Under the pieces are notes generated by a model, which had not been told where the DNA came from, did no database searches, and saw only the letters and a list, made by a program, of their open reading frames with translations. The translations under genes were made by a program, and so were the position numbers. This document shows, in pieces, positions 49,828 through 57,968 of a stretch of 64,000 nt of DNA; the stretch's first letter is position 1, and every line of letters begins with the position of its first letter. Origin of the DNA: JASLEW01 sp035544875 (GTDB taxonomy: Bacteria > Acidobacteriota > Thermoanaerobaculia > Multivoradales > UBA5704); contig DASZZP010000012.1 in NCBI GenBank assembly GCA_035544875.1, positions 27,729-91,728 on the forward strand, in the 5' to 3' direction.

Positions 49828-50561
49828 ACGTCGCGGCGCTGATCGCCGACGACGAGCCGGTGGCGCGCGCCGGCCTGCGCCACATGCTCGGCGCCTTCAG
49901 CTGGGTGAGCTGCGTCGGCGAGGCGGCCAGCGGGCCGGCCGCGGTGGCGGCCATCGACGCGCTGCGCCCGGAGCTGGTCTTCCTCGACATCCAGATGCCC
50001 GGCCTGCTCGGCACCGACGTGCTCCGCCAGGTGCGGCATCAGCCTTTCGTCGTCTTCACCACCGCCTATGCCCAGCACGCGGTGACTGCCTTCGAGCTTG
50101 GCGCCCTCGACTACCTGCTCAAGCCGTTCGGCCCCGAGCGCCTGGCGACGACGCTCGAGCGCGTCCGCGCCGCGGTGGGCGAGCCGGCCTCTCTGCCGGC
50201 CTTCGAGCGGCTGCACCAGATGCTGGCGAGCGGGCCGATGACCCGTCTCTTCGTGCGCTCCGGGGGCTCGGTGATCCCGGTTGCCGTCGACGGCGTCGCC
50301 TGGTTCGAGGCGCTGGGCGACTACGTCGCGGCGCACGTGGGCCGCGCCCGGCACGTGCTGCACGTCTCTCTCAACCGCCTCGAGGAGCGGCTCGACCCCG
50401 AGCGCTTCGCGCGCATCCACCGCGCCCACATCGTCAACCTCGACCAGGTGGTCGCCTTCCGCCGGCCGGGGCCGGGACAGCTGGTGGCGGAGATGGCCGA
50501 CGGCACGCGGCTGCCGGTGAGCCGCAACCGGGCGCGCGCCTTGCGCGGGCTGGCGGTGTAG
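49824..50561 (+). CDS. LytTR-family response regulator
   Basis: This 245-residue protein has a receiver domain (ADDEPVARAGL, phospho-acceptor Asp in LVFLDIQMPG, TTAYAQHA, Lys in LLKPF). A LytTR DNA-binding domain follows with WFEALGDYVAAHVG and FARIHRAHIVNLDQV, ending in LPVSRNRARALR. GTG 49824 overlaps the kinase stop (GTGA) and has AGGAG seven bases upstream. It should regulate a few promoters through direct-repeat sites in response to the partner kinase; its targets are not evident here. Confidence 0.92.
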   Translation: MNVAALIADDEPVARAGLRHMLGAFSWVSCVGEAASGPAAVAAIDALRPELVFLDIQMPGLLGTDVLRQVRHQPFVVFTTAYAQHAVTAFELGALDYLLKPFGPERLATTLERVRAAVGEPASLPAFERLHQMLASGPMTRLFVRSGGSVIPVAVDGVAWFEALGDYVAAHVGRARHVLHVSLNRLEERLDPERFARIHRAHIVNLDQVVAFRRPGPGQLVAEMADGTRLPVSRNRARALRGLAV

Positions 50562-50754
50562 CAGTCGCGGCGGCGAAAGCTGTCGCCCTGGCAGCAACGC
50601 GCTTAGCCACTACCGGCTAGGACCCCAAGAATCAGGGCGCTACCAGCTCCCACGGCTGACCGCGGTTGAGGGACAAGGAGTGCTTCGCCGGGCGGTAGAT
50701 CCGGCATACACTGAAGCCCGAACGGGAAGGAGAGTGGCGAGGGGCCGGGAGCGA

Positions 50755-51054
50755 ATGACGGGATTCCAAGTCGATTTGACGGATGAGGCGAGGAGCGACC
50801 TTCTCTACTACGCTGTTCTTGAACGGAAGACCATCATCGCGGAGATTCGAGCCCAGCTCTCACATCAGCCACTCGCCGCGACGAAGAATCGCAAACCTCT
50901 TCGCGCCAACCCGATTGCTTCCTGGGAGCTGCGCATCGGACGATTCCGGGTGTTTTACGAGGTGGACGCATCCTCTCGAACCGTAAGGATCATTGCCGTG
51001 GGGGCCAAGGAACGCAGCCTGCTATTCATTCGTGGCAGAGAGGTAAGGCTATGA
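50755..51054 (+). CDS. RelE/ParE-superfamily toxin
   Basis: This 99-residue protein reads FQVDLTDEARSDLLYYAVLERKTIIAEIRAQLSHQP, then SWELRIGRFRVFYEVDASSRTVRIIAVGAKER. This is the RelE/ParE fold: two helices, then a strand sheet with the R-x-x-Y-x-x near the C-terminus that in RelE contacts mRNA on the ribosome. ATG 50755 has GGGAG seven bases upstream. The toxin precedes the antitoxin, a HigBA-like order. The stop overlaps the next start by 4 nt. I found no strong promoter in 50562-50754. Confidence 0.83.
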   Translation: MTGFQVDLTDEARSDLLYYAVLERKTIIAEIRAQLSHQPLAATKNRKPLRANPIASWELRIGRFRVFYEVDASSRTVRIIAVGAKERSLLFIRGREVRL

Positions 51055-51323
51055 AGACCGTGAACCTGGACGAGGGCAAGATTGACCTGGAGGCGGCCAT
51101 CAACCTGGCGCGCAAAGAGCCTCTCCTCCTCGTGACCGCCGACGGCCAGGAGTTCCTGCTTTCCGAGGCCGACGATTTCGAGAAAGAGGCGCAGATCCTC
51201 CGCAACAGCGTGTCTTTTCAGCGGTTTCTCGAAGAGCGATCACGATCCACGGGCCGTATATCGCTAGATGAGATCGAAGCTGAGGTTGACCGCGAACTTG
51301 CCCAAGCCAAGAACGTCGAATAA
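51051..51323 (+). CDS. Antitoxin of the RelE-like module (Phd/YefM-like)
   Basis: This 90-residue protein begins MKTVNLDEGKIDLEAAINLARKEPLLLVTADGQEFLLSEAD, matching small antitoxins that pair with RelE-like toxins, with a Phd/YefM-like N-terminal half and an acidic helical C-terminus for toxin binding. ATG 51051 overlaps the toxin stop (ATGA). It is convergent with the kinase gene, with only 5 bases between stops. Confidence 0.78.
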   Translation: MKTVNLDEGKIDLEAAINLARKEPLLLVTADGQEFLLSEADDFEKEAQILRNSVSFQRFLEERSRSTGRISLDEIEAEVDRELAQAKNVE

Positions 51324-51328
51324 CTTAG

Positions 51329-53578
51329 CTAGCGGTGGCGCGCGGCCTGCTGCGCCCGGGTGGCGCTCAGAAACTTGGCGTAGTCCGCCCGCACCTCCGC
51401 CAGGATGGGATGGCCGGGCGGGAGCTTGGCCTCCAGGACGACGAGGGCACTCTTGTACAGCCGGTCCGCCTCTTGCGCCTGGCCGAGCTCGCCGAGCGTG
51501 CCGGCGAGCCCCAACCGGCTGTAGGCGGCGACCACATAGTCCGCCGGCTGCGTGCGCTGCCAGAATCCGATCGCCTCCCGGTAACGCGCCTCGGCGGCCG
51601 CCAGATCGTGGCGCCTGGAGGCGATGTCGCCCAGGTTGTGCAGGCTGATGCCGATCTCGGGGTGGTCAGGGGGCAGCGCCCGGCGCTTGATCGCCAGCGC
51701 CCTCGCCTGGAGCGCCTGCGCCTCGTCGAAGCGGCCCGTCGCGCTGTACACGTTGGCGAGGTTGTTGAGGCTCTGGGCCAGGTACAGGTGGTTCGGGCCG
51801 AGCGTCTTCTCCTTGATCGCGATGGCGCGAAGGTGGAGTTTCTCCGCCTCCGGGTACCGGCGCGCGTCGGAGTAGAGGTTGGCGAGGTTGTTGAGCGCTG
51901 CCGAGAGGGGCTCGCTGTCCGGGCCGAGCACGCGCTCGAACAGGCCGACCGCCCGCAGCAGATTCTTCTCCGCCTCGCCGCGCCGGCCGAGGCGGCCGGC
52001 GATGGTCGCCAGCTGCACTAGGCATCCGGCTTGGGTGCGAAGGTCTCCGGTCCGTTCCGCAATGGCCAAGGCGCGCCGGGCGAAAGGCTCGGCCTCGGCG
52101 TAGCGACTGCGCTCGCGGTAGGCGATCGCCAGATGGAGCTCGGTCTCGCCGACGTCGGGATGACCCGGCCCCAGGAGCCGCCGGCGCTCGGCGAGCGATT
52201 GCGAGAGCAGGTCAACCGCCGGGTCGTACAGGCCGAGCGTGCGGTAGACGTTGCCGATCGTGTCTAACAGGCGGGCGCGGGTGAGAGGCTGACCCGCCAG
52301 CTCGCCCCGGATGCGCTTGGCGCCGCGGTCGAGAATCTCGCGGGCGGTCGCGTCGGGGCGGCGGCCGCCGCCGGGATCCGGAGTCTCGAAGAGACCGACC
52401 ATGAAGTCCGCCACCTCGCGCGCCGCGGCAGCTTCCTGGCTGGCGCGCCTGGCCTCCAGGCTGCGCGCCACGAACCCGGCGACCAGGGCGATCGCGGTCA
52501 GGGCCGCACCGGCAACCGCGGCGCGGTGACGGCGGACGAACTTGCGGGCGCGATAGGCCAGGCCGGCGGGCGCGGCGAGGACGGGCTGCTGGTCGAGATG
52601 GCGCCGCAGATCGGCGGCGAGCTCTGCGGCCGACGAGTAACGCGCGTCGCGGTCGTGCGCCATCGCGCGCAGGACGATCGCGTCGAGGTCGCCGCGCAGC
52701 GCCCGGGCGAGGGAACGCGCGTCGACGCGCCGCAGCTCCGCGAGCCGGGCGCGCTCGTCCGGAGCTATCTTGGTGGCCGCGGTGCTCGGGGGCTCGAAGT
52801 CGCCTGCCGCGACGCGCTGCAGCACTTCGACGCCGCCGCTGCCGAACGGCTGCACGCCGGCGAGCAGCTCGTAGAGCATGACACCGAGCGCGTAGACGTC
52901 GGCACGGGTGTCGAGCTCCCTGGTTTCGCCGGCGGAAAGGGCTTCGGGGCTGATGTAAGGCGGCGTACCGAACACGCCTGGACTCAGGGTCGCGCCGGGA
53001 GCGAGCGGCTCGCCGAGCCCCTTGGCGATGCCGAAGTCGATGATCTTCGGCACCGCTCGGCCGTCGATCTCGGTGACCAGGACGTTCGACGGCTTGAGGT
53101 CGAGGTGAAGGACGGCCTTCTGGTGGGCGTGCTGGACGCCCTGGCAGACCGCGATCGCCAGCTCGATGCGCTCGGAGAGCCGCAGCCGATGGCTGTCGCA
53201 GTAGGAAGTCAGCGGCTCTCCGGCGACCAGCTCCATGGCGATGTAGGGCTGGCCTTCGGCGCTCGTGCCGGCGGCGTAGACCTGCGCGATATAGGGATGG
53301 GCCATGCGCGCCAGCGCCTGGCGCTCGGCCTCGAACCACCGGCGGCGGGCCTCGTCGAAGCGGCGGGCCTGGATGAGCTTCACCGCCACCTGCCGGCGTG
53401 GCACATCTTGCTCGGCCCGGTACACGCTCCCCATCCCGCCTTCGGCGAGGAGCTCGACCAGCCGGAAAGGGCCGACCTCGAGGGGCAACCGGCTCTGGGC
53501 ACCGACCCTCGCGGGCTCGGCCACGGTCGGCGGCATCTCGGGCGGTGAGTTGTTTGCAGGGTCTTCCGGGCTGGGCAT
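51329..53578 (-). CDS. PknB-type Ser/Thr protein kinase with TPR sensor
   Basis: This 749-residue protein has a kinase domain at residues ~37-300: glycine loop LLAEGGMGSVYRAEQ, catalytic Lys in VAVKLIQ, catalytic loop HLDLKPSNVL, DFG in IIDFGIAKG, and APE-like SPEA. One transmembrane helix (AAVAGAALTAIALVAGFVA, ~350-370) follows, then about eight TPR-like repeats of 42 residues (for example AIAIKEKTLGPNHLYLAQSLNNLANVYSATGRFDEA). The catalytic loop reads HLD instead of HRD, a variant common in this TPR-kinase family. It should phosphorylate cytoplasmic proteins in response to extracytoplasmic or TPR-mediated signals. The ECF sigma gene lies 35 bases upstream on the same strand, the usual partner in Acidobacteriota and Planctomycetes. 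Confidence 0.93.
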   Translation of the reverse strand: MPSPEDPANNSPPEMPPTVAEPARVGAQSRLPLEVGPFRLVELLAEGGMGSVYRAEQDVPRRQVAVKLIQARRFDEARRRWFEAERQALARMAHPYIAQVYAAGTSAEGQPYIAMELVAGEPLTSYCDSHRLRLSERIELAIAVCQGVQHAHQKAVLHLDLKPSNVLVTEIDGRAVPKIIDFGIAKGLGEPLAPGATLSPGVFGTPPYISPEALSAGETRELDTRADVYALGVMLYELLAGVQPFGSGGVEVLQRVAAGDFEPPSTAATKIAPDERARLAELRRVDARSLARALRGDLDAIVLRAMAHDRDARYSSAAELAADLRRHLDQQPVLAAPAGLAYRARKFVRRHRAAVAGAALTAIALVAGFVARSLEARRASQEAAAAREVADFMVGLFETPDPGGGRRPDATAREILDRGAKRIRGELAGQPLTRARLLDTIGNVYRTLGLYDPAVDLLSQSLAERRRLLGPGHPDVGETELHLAIAYRERSRYAEAEPFARRALAIAERTGDLRTQAGCLVQLATIAGRLGRRGEAEKNLLRAVGLFERVLGPDSEPLSAALNNLANLYSDARRYPEAEKLHLRAIAIKEKTLGPNHLYLAQSLNNLANVYSATGRFDEAQALQARALAIKRRALPPDHPEIGISLHNLGDIASRRHDLAAAEARYREAIGFWQRTQPADYVVAAYSRLGLAGTLGELGQAQEADRLYKSALVVLEAKLPPGHPILAEVRADYAKFLSATRAQQAARHR

Positions 53579-53613
53579 GAGCCTCGCTCGCGAGGATTCC
53601 GAGGCCGGGGTAG

Positions 53614-54141
53614 CTACAGGTTTCGTCCGCGCAGCTCGCGGTAGAGCCAGGCACCGGCGGTTGCGGTTTCGCGTTTGACGGTCGCGGTCGAGAGCCCGAG
53701 GAGGTCGGCCGCTTCTTCGACGGTCAACCCGACCAGGAACCGCAGCTCGATGATGCGGACCTGCTGCTCATCGATCTCTCCGAGCCGGGTCAAAGCCTCG
53801 TCCAACGCGACCATGTCGAATGCCGAGGGCGTCTGGTCGAGGAGGCCTTCGCTGAGCGTGACCTGCAGCGGATTCGAGCCACGCTTGTGCGCGCCCCGGA
53901 CGCGCGCGTGATCGACGAGGATCTGGCGCATGGCGCGGGCCGCCAGGCTGAGCAGGTGCAGGCGGCCGTGAAGCTGCAGCTTGGGGTCGGCCGCCAGCTT
54001 GAGGTACGCCTCGTGCACGAGCGCCGTGGGCTGCAGTGTGTGGCTCGAGCGCTCGCGGTCGAGAGCGCGGCGCGCCAGCCGGCGCAGCTCGTCGTAGACC
54101 TCGGGGAGGATCGCGTCAAGACGGCCGGGTTGATCGCTCAC
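53614..54141 (-). CDS. ECF RNA polymerase sigma factor (TIGR02999-like)
   Basis: This protein of about 175 residues has a region 2 with YDELRRLARRALDRER, followed by TLQPTALVHEAYLKLA and FLSLAARAMRQILVDHARxRxAxKR-type sequence (here LLSLAARAMRQILVDHARV). Region 4 is GEIDEQQVRIIELRFLVGLTVEEAADLLGLSTATVKRE. These are the marks of the TIGR02999 group found with kinase-TPR genes. GTG 54141 overlaps the stop of the upstream TPR fragment (GTGA) and has GAGG upstream. No anti-sigma gene is next to it; control by the neighbouring kinase is likely by analogy with similar pairs. Confidence 0.9.
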   Translation of the reverse strand: MSDQPGRLDAILPEVYDELRRLARRALDRERSSHTLQPTALVHEAYLKLAADPKLQLHGRLHLLSLAARAMRQILVDHARVRGAHKRGSNPLQVTLSEGLLDQTPSAFDMVALDEALTRLGEIDEQQVRIIELRFLVGLTVEEAADLLGLSTATVKRETATAGAWLYRELRGRNL

Positions 54142-54509
54142 CGCCCTGCCCTCCTGACCGGCGGCGCCGCCGCCCTCTCCAGCCGCCGCCGCGCCTCGAG
54201 GGTCAGCGGATAGCTTTCGCCGAGCGCAGCCCGCAGCGTTGCATAGCCCTCTTGCAGGAGCGGCCCGGCCTCGCCGTCTCGGCCTGCCTGCAGGAGCGCG
54301 CCGCCGAGCGCGCTCGCGGTCTCGCCGATGCGCCAATCGCCGGCCGGGCACTTCCTCCGCCGGACGGCAAGCGCCTCCCGCAGCAGCGCCTCGCCTTCCT
54401 GCCGCTGGCCCCGCGCCGCCAAGACCTCGCCGAGCGCCGTCTCGGTGCGCGCGAGCTCGAGGTGACCCGGCGGGTAGGCCTTCCGCTGCACCTCCAGAGC
54501 GTCGCGCAA
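54138..54509 (-). pseudogene. TPR fragment, probably a remnant of a kinase-TPR gene
   Basis: About 123 residues in TPR register (LEVQRKAYPPGHLELARTETALGEVLAARGQRQEGEALLREAL and two more units) end LTLEARRRLERA, the typical C-terminus of kinase-TPR proteins like the one encoded at 51.3-53.6 kb. A TTG at 54509 could start it, but the frame is open about 30 codons further upstream, and beyond that similarity is lost. TPR-like words appear in other frames. It is most likely the 3' end of a degraded gene whose stop still overlaps the sigma factor start by 4 nt. A short independent TPR protein is the alternative. The region 54510-54729 contains nothing else clear. Confidence 0.55.
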
Positions 54510-54729
54510 GAGTTCTTCCGCCCTCTCGTCCTGGCCCTGCTGGTGGGCCAGCGCGCCGCGCCTTGGGGCTGAGCGGGCACCCGCGCCGCCGTAATGACGC
54601 CCCGGAGCGCGGGGGCGCGCCGTGAGCCTCCCAGGTAGAGCGAATGTGCTCCGGATCGATGAGCCAAGACTACCACGGCGAGCCGATGGGAGACACCAAC
54701 GCCCGCAGGTGAGCGCCGCCGCCGGCGGA

Positions 54730-55737
54730 TCAGCGTTCGGAGGATGGGATGGGGGTAGCCGGCGCGGCGGGAGCGGCAGGAGATGAGGGGCTGGCGGCCG
54801 GGCGAGCGACGGGAGCGGCTGCCGGGGCAGTGCCGCCGGCGCGGCCGGCGAGCAGCGCGCGCAGGACGTGGCGGGCGACCTCGGGGTTCTCGCGCAGGCG
54901 GCGGATCGAGTAGGGATACCAGTCGGCGCCGTAGGGCACGTAGACGCGCAGGCGATGGCCGCCGGCGATCAGGATCTCGCGCAGCTCCTGATCGACGCCG
55001 AGCAGCATCTGGAACTCGTACTGGTGCGGCGCCAGGCGGTGGCGGTCGATCAGCGCCGTGGCCGCGGCGGTCAGGTACTCGTCGTGGGTGGCGATGGCCG
55101 GGTAGATGCCCTGCTCGATCAGTTTCTCCAGCGCCCGGACGAAGTTGGCGCGCACGGTCTCGTGGCCTTTCCAGGCGATGCGGCGCGGCTCGACGTAGAT
55201 CCCCTTGCAGATGCGGACGCTGGAGGCGCCGCGCGGCAGGGCCGCAATGTCGGAAAGAGTGCGGCGCATGTAGGCTTGCAGCACCACTCCCAGGTTGCCG
55301 TGGCGCTCGTGCAGGTCGCGGTAGATGCGCAGCGTCGCGTCGACGCAGGTCGAATCTTCCATGTCGATGCGGACGAAGTTGCGGCGCGCCTCGGCGACTT
55401 CGGCGATGCGCTCGACGTTGTCGCGGCAGAAGGCCTGGTCGATCTTCAACCCGAGCAAGGTCAGCTTGATCGAGACGTTGGAGTCGAGACCCTGGCTGTC
55501 GATCGCCGCGAACACCCGCAGGTACTCCTCGACCGCGGCCAGCGCCTTGCCGCGCTCGTGCACTTCCTCGCCCAGCAGGTCGATGGTGGCCATCGCTCCC
55601 TGCTGGTTGAGCGCCCGCACGACCGCCAGGGCCTGTTCCAGGGTCTCGCCGGCGACGTAGCGGGACGCCACCCGGCCGACGATGAAGCGGGGGACCAGCG
55701 GCAGGGTGGTGACCAACAAGCGGTTGAGCACGCTCAT
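54730..55737 (-). CDS. putB: Proline dehydrogenase (monofunctional PRODH)
   Basis: This 335-residue protein is a flavin-dependent (beta/alpha)8 barrel: NVSIKLTLLGLKID, VRIDMEDSTCVDATLRIY, LGVVLQAYMRRTLSDI, VRICKGIYVEP and ATHDEYLTAAA, then FQMLLGV and LRVYVPYGADWYPYSIRRLRENP. These include the FAD- and substrate-binding Asp, Lys, Arg-Arg and YxxRRxxE residues. It oxidises proline to pyrroline-5-carboxylate, passing electrons to quinone. It lacks the aldehyde dehydrogenase domain of PutA and ends in an Ala/Pro-rich tail of ~45 residues. ATG 55737 has GAGGGGG upstream. The P5C dehydrogenase gene is not in this window. Confidence 0.9.
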   Translation of the reverse strand: MSVLNRLLVTTLPLVPRFIVGRVASRYVAGETLEQALAVVRALNQQGAMATIDLLGEEVHERGKALAAVEEYLRVFAAIDSQGLDSNVSIKLTLLGLKIDQAFCRDNVERIAEVAEARRNFVRIDMEDSTCVDATLRIYRDLHERHGNLGVVLQAYMRRTLSDIAALPRGASSVRICKGIYVEPRRIAWKGHETVRANFVRALEKLIEQGIYPAIATHDEYLTAAATALIDRHRLAPHQYEFQMLLGVDQELREILIAGGHRLRVYVPYGADWYPYSIRRLRENPEVARHVLRALLAGRAGGTAPAAAPVARPAASPSSPAAPAAPATPIPSSER

Positions 55738-55797
55738 CGCGCAACCCCCTCGGGCGGCAAGGTCCCTGGTTCGGTCAGGAGCGGGCCGTCCGGGCCG

Positions 55798-57198
55798 TCA
55801 GGCGCCGGCAGTTGGAGGGGCCGATGCAGTGGCCGGCGGCCCGGGGCGCGCGCGCGCGCCGGCGCCCTCGCCGGAGAGAGCGGCCGCATTTGCCGCGGCC
55901 GGCTCGTCGATCACCCAGCGCACCGATTTCGAGCAGGGGCAGGCGCCGCCGACCCGGCGCAGGCTGGGGAGCTGGCTCGCCGCGGCCTGCACAGGGATCT
56001 CGCCGCGCTGCACCTGGCGCAGGAGGTCGACGTAGTCCTTGAAGTCGCGGCCGGCGCGATAGGCCTCGGGAAGGTTGGGCGCGAGGTGCCGGAGGTACGA
56101 GTCGAGGTCGCCGAAGGCCTCGCCGCCGGCTCCAACCATCCTGAGCGCCGGCACGCCGCGGCGGCGGAAGAACTCGGAGTGCGGCAGGCGCAGCAGCTCT
56201 TCCGGCCGGATCTCCTGCACCGTCTCGCCGGCCAGCAGCCGCGCGAGAGCGTCGGCCGCGGCGGCATGGGAGAGCTCGGGCAGGCGGGCGCGCAGGTAGC
56301 GCAGATTCAAGTCGCGCACCAGCTTGTCGACCTCTTCGCGGTAGAGCTGCTGCGCTTCGGCGTTCTTCATCGGCTTCAGGCCGTAGCGCAGGTTGGTGCC
56401 GCCGCCGCGCTCGTCGCCGAACATCTCGAGGCCGCGCGGCAGCCACTTGTTGATCGCCCGCTGCAGCATCTCCACGCTGAGGAACCCTTCGCCGCGCGCC
56501 GCGGCGGTGACCCAGCGCCGCATCGGCACCACGCCGGCAGCCAGGTGGAACGCCTCTTCGCGCAGCATCTGCGGCATGCTCTCGGCCATCGGCTGGTAGG
56601 CGCTCTGCCGCTGCATGGAGAGCTGGTACTTGCCGACGCGATCGATCAGGGCGCAGAAGACGACGTTGTCGACGAAGGAGTCGAAATCGATGTTGAAAGC
56701 CCCCAGGACGTGGGAGCCGGTGGTCATCGACAGGATCTCCTCGATCATCTCGGCGCCGCTCTCCTTCGACACCGAGCTCCAGTCGTCCTCGGCCAGCAGG
56801 TGCAGCATCTGGTAGCCGTGGCGCAGCTCCTCGGCCATCATGCGCAGGATCCAGAACTGCTCTTCCTCTTCCTGCGCCCGCGCCAGGGTCAGGCGGTGCT
56901 GCTGGATCGAGCCGAACTCGGTCGAGGCCTGGGCGCGGATCGCCCCCAGCACGTGGTGGGCCTGCTCGGGAAGCATCTGGGCGGCCTGGCCGTACTTGGG
57001 ATTGCCCTTGAGCTCGCCGCACTCGATCTCGGTGCACATCCCGAGCTGGCGGTAGGCGCAGAGCTCGAAGCGGGGGTCGTTGGGGAAGTGCTTGTCCCAG
57101 TTCTCGAGCAGGAACTCGTAGTCGGGCAGGAATGCTTCCCTCCACTTGACCACGGCGGAGTGAAAGCTCTGCGGCAGGCTGGCGGTTCTCATGCTCAT
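55798..57198 (-). CDS. BoxB/PaaA-like ferritin-fold diiron oxygenase
   Basis: This protein of about 466 residues has the diiron ligand pattern of aryl-CoA epoxidases (PaaA, BoxB): helix EEEEQFWILRMMAEELRHGYQML (E...ExxH) and, later, MLREEAFHLAAGV (ExxH), with further Glu in EQAHHVLGAIRAQASTEFG. It is closer in size to BoxB (~470) than to PaaA (~310). BoxB epoxidises benzoyl-CoA together with reductase BoxA, but no boxA/boxC or paa genes are present here, so the substrate may differ. A C-terminal GGACPCSKSVRWVIDE and a Pro/Ala tail follow. ATG 57198 is used (57192 possible); a GNAT gene ends 11 bases upstream on the same strand. Confidence 0.8.
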   Translation of the reverse strand: MSMRTASLPQSFHSAVVKWREAFLPDYEFLLENWDKHFPNDPRFELCAYRQLGMCTEIECGELKGNPKYGQAAQMLPEQAHHVLGAIRAQASTEFGSIQQHRLTLARAQEEEEQFWILRMMAEELRHGYQMLHLLAEDDWSSVSKESGAEMIEEILSMTTGSHVLGAFNIDFDSFVDNVVFCALIDRVGKYQLSMQRQSAYQPMAESMPQMLREEAFHLAAGVVPMRRWVTAAARGEGFLSVEMLQRAINKWLPRGLEMFGDERGGGTNLRYGLKPMKNAEAQQLYREEVDKLVRDLNLRYLRARLPELSHAAAADALARLLAGETVQEIRPEELLRLPHSEFFRRRGVPALRMVGAGGEAFGDLDSYLRHLAPNLPEAYRAGRDFKDYVDLLRQVQRGEIPVQAAASQLPSLRRVGGACPCSKSVRWVIDEPAAANAAALSGEGAGARARPGPPATASAPPTAGA

Positions 57199-57209
57199 CT
57201 TGGTCGTCT

Positions 57210-57686
57210 CTAGAGCGGCTTGACGAAGGGCCGCAGGCTCGAGGGCTGGAAACCGAGGGCGGCGAAGAAGCTGCGGATCTCTTCGGCTTCCTCGTCGACC
57301 AGGGTCCGCACGCTGTGGGCGCCGAGCTCGCGGAAGTGCTCCAGCAACGCCTCGGCCATGCGCCGGCCGATCGCCTTGCCGCGGTGGTCGGGATCGACGC
57401 CCAGCACCTCGATCCACCCGGTCGGCTCCTCGAGGCCGAACTCGAACGAGCGCAGCTCTCCGAGCATGAACCCGACGACCTCCCCCGCCCATTCCGCGAC
57501 CACCGAACCCTCGGGGTCCCTTCTCAGGTGATAACCGATCTGGCGCTCCCAGACTTCCGGCCGGTAGCGCCCGCTGATCTTCTCGTCGATGCTGACGATG
57601 GAGGAGATGTCCACATCGCCGAGCGGGCGGATTCGCAGCTCGGGGACAGCGGCGCCGGCGCGCGCGGCGGGCGAAGCGTCGGTCAT
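57210..57686 (-). CDS. GNAT-family N-acetyltransferase
   Basis: This protein of about 158 residues is a classic GNAT: LRIRPLGDVDISSIVSIDEKISGR at the start, GEVVGFMLGELRSFEFG, then WIEVLGVDPDHRGKAIGRRMAEALLEHF, containing the V-x-P-x-x-R-G-x-G/A acetyl-CoA loop, and VRTLVDEEAEEIRSFFAALGFQP. ATG 57686 is chosen; an upstream GTG (57701) would add five residues. It is immediately upstream of the BoxB-like gene and likely in one transcript. RimI-like protein acetylation or small-molecule acetylation are both possible. Confidence 0.87.
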   Translation of the reverse strand: MTDASPAARAGAAVPELRIRPLGDVDISSIVSIDEKISGRYRPEVWERQIGYHLRRDPEGSVVAEWAGEVVGFMLGELRSFEFGLEEPTGWIEVLGVDPDHRGKAIGRRMAEALLEHFRELGAHSVRTLVDEEAEEIRSFFAALGFQPSSLRPFVKPL

Positions 57687-57862
57687 GTCGCCCGCGCTCA
57701 CTGCGCGTGCACCCAGAAGGTCGTCGAGTCGTCGCGGACTGTGGCGGGCCGGCGGCGGAAGGCGGGGCACGGGCACGAGGCCTGACGAGCCGAGTTTGTG
57801 CCCTCTTTCACGAGCCGGGATTCTAGCCGTTCACCGGCGGCGGCGCAAACAAGGATTTCTCG

Positions 57863-57891
57863 TTGACATAGAGATCCGGGTTGCATAGAAT
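57863..57891 (+). promoter_or_regulatory. Sigma-70-type promoter of the BNR-protein gene
   Basis: TTGACA (57863-57868) and TAGAAT (57886-57891) are spaced by 17 bp, a near-consensus sigma-70 promoter. The mRNA would start around 57898, giving a ~70-base leader. The leader contains two small hairpins (GCCGCC...GGCGGC and CCTGCCG-CACT-CGGCAGG) and GGAGGAGG before ATG 57969. Confidence 0.8.
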
Positions 57892-57968
57892 GACTATGTG
57901 TAGCCGCCAAAGCCGGCGGCACTCTGACCCTGCCGCACTCGGCAGGACCTCAGCCGGAGGAGGTCGCC

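Noticed and set aside
50640..50754. Promoter for the RelE-like module (TTGAGG near 50666)
   Set aside because: No -10 box at 16-18 bp; the only AT-rich hexamers are misplaced.
57898..57968. Leader of the BNR gene as a cyclic di-GMP (GEMM) riboswitch
   Set aside because: A short AAAGCC word is present, but the tetraloop-receptor parts and overall length of GEMM are missing.
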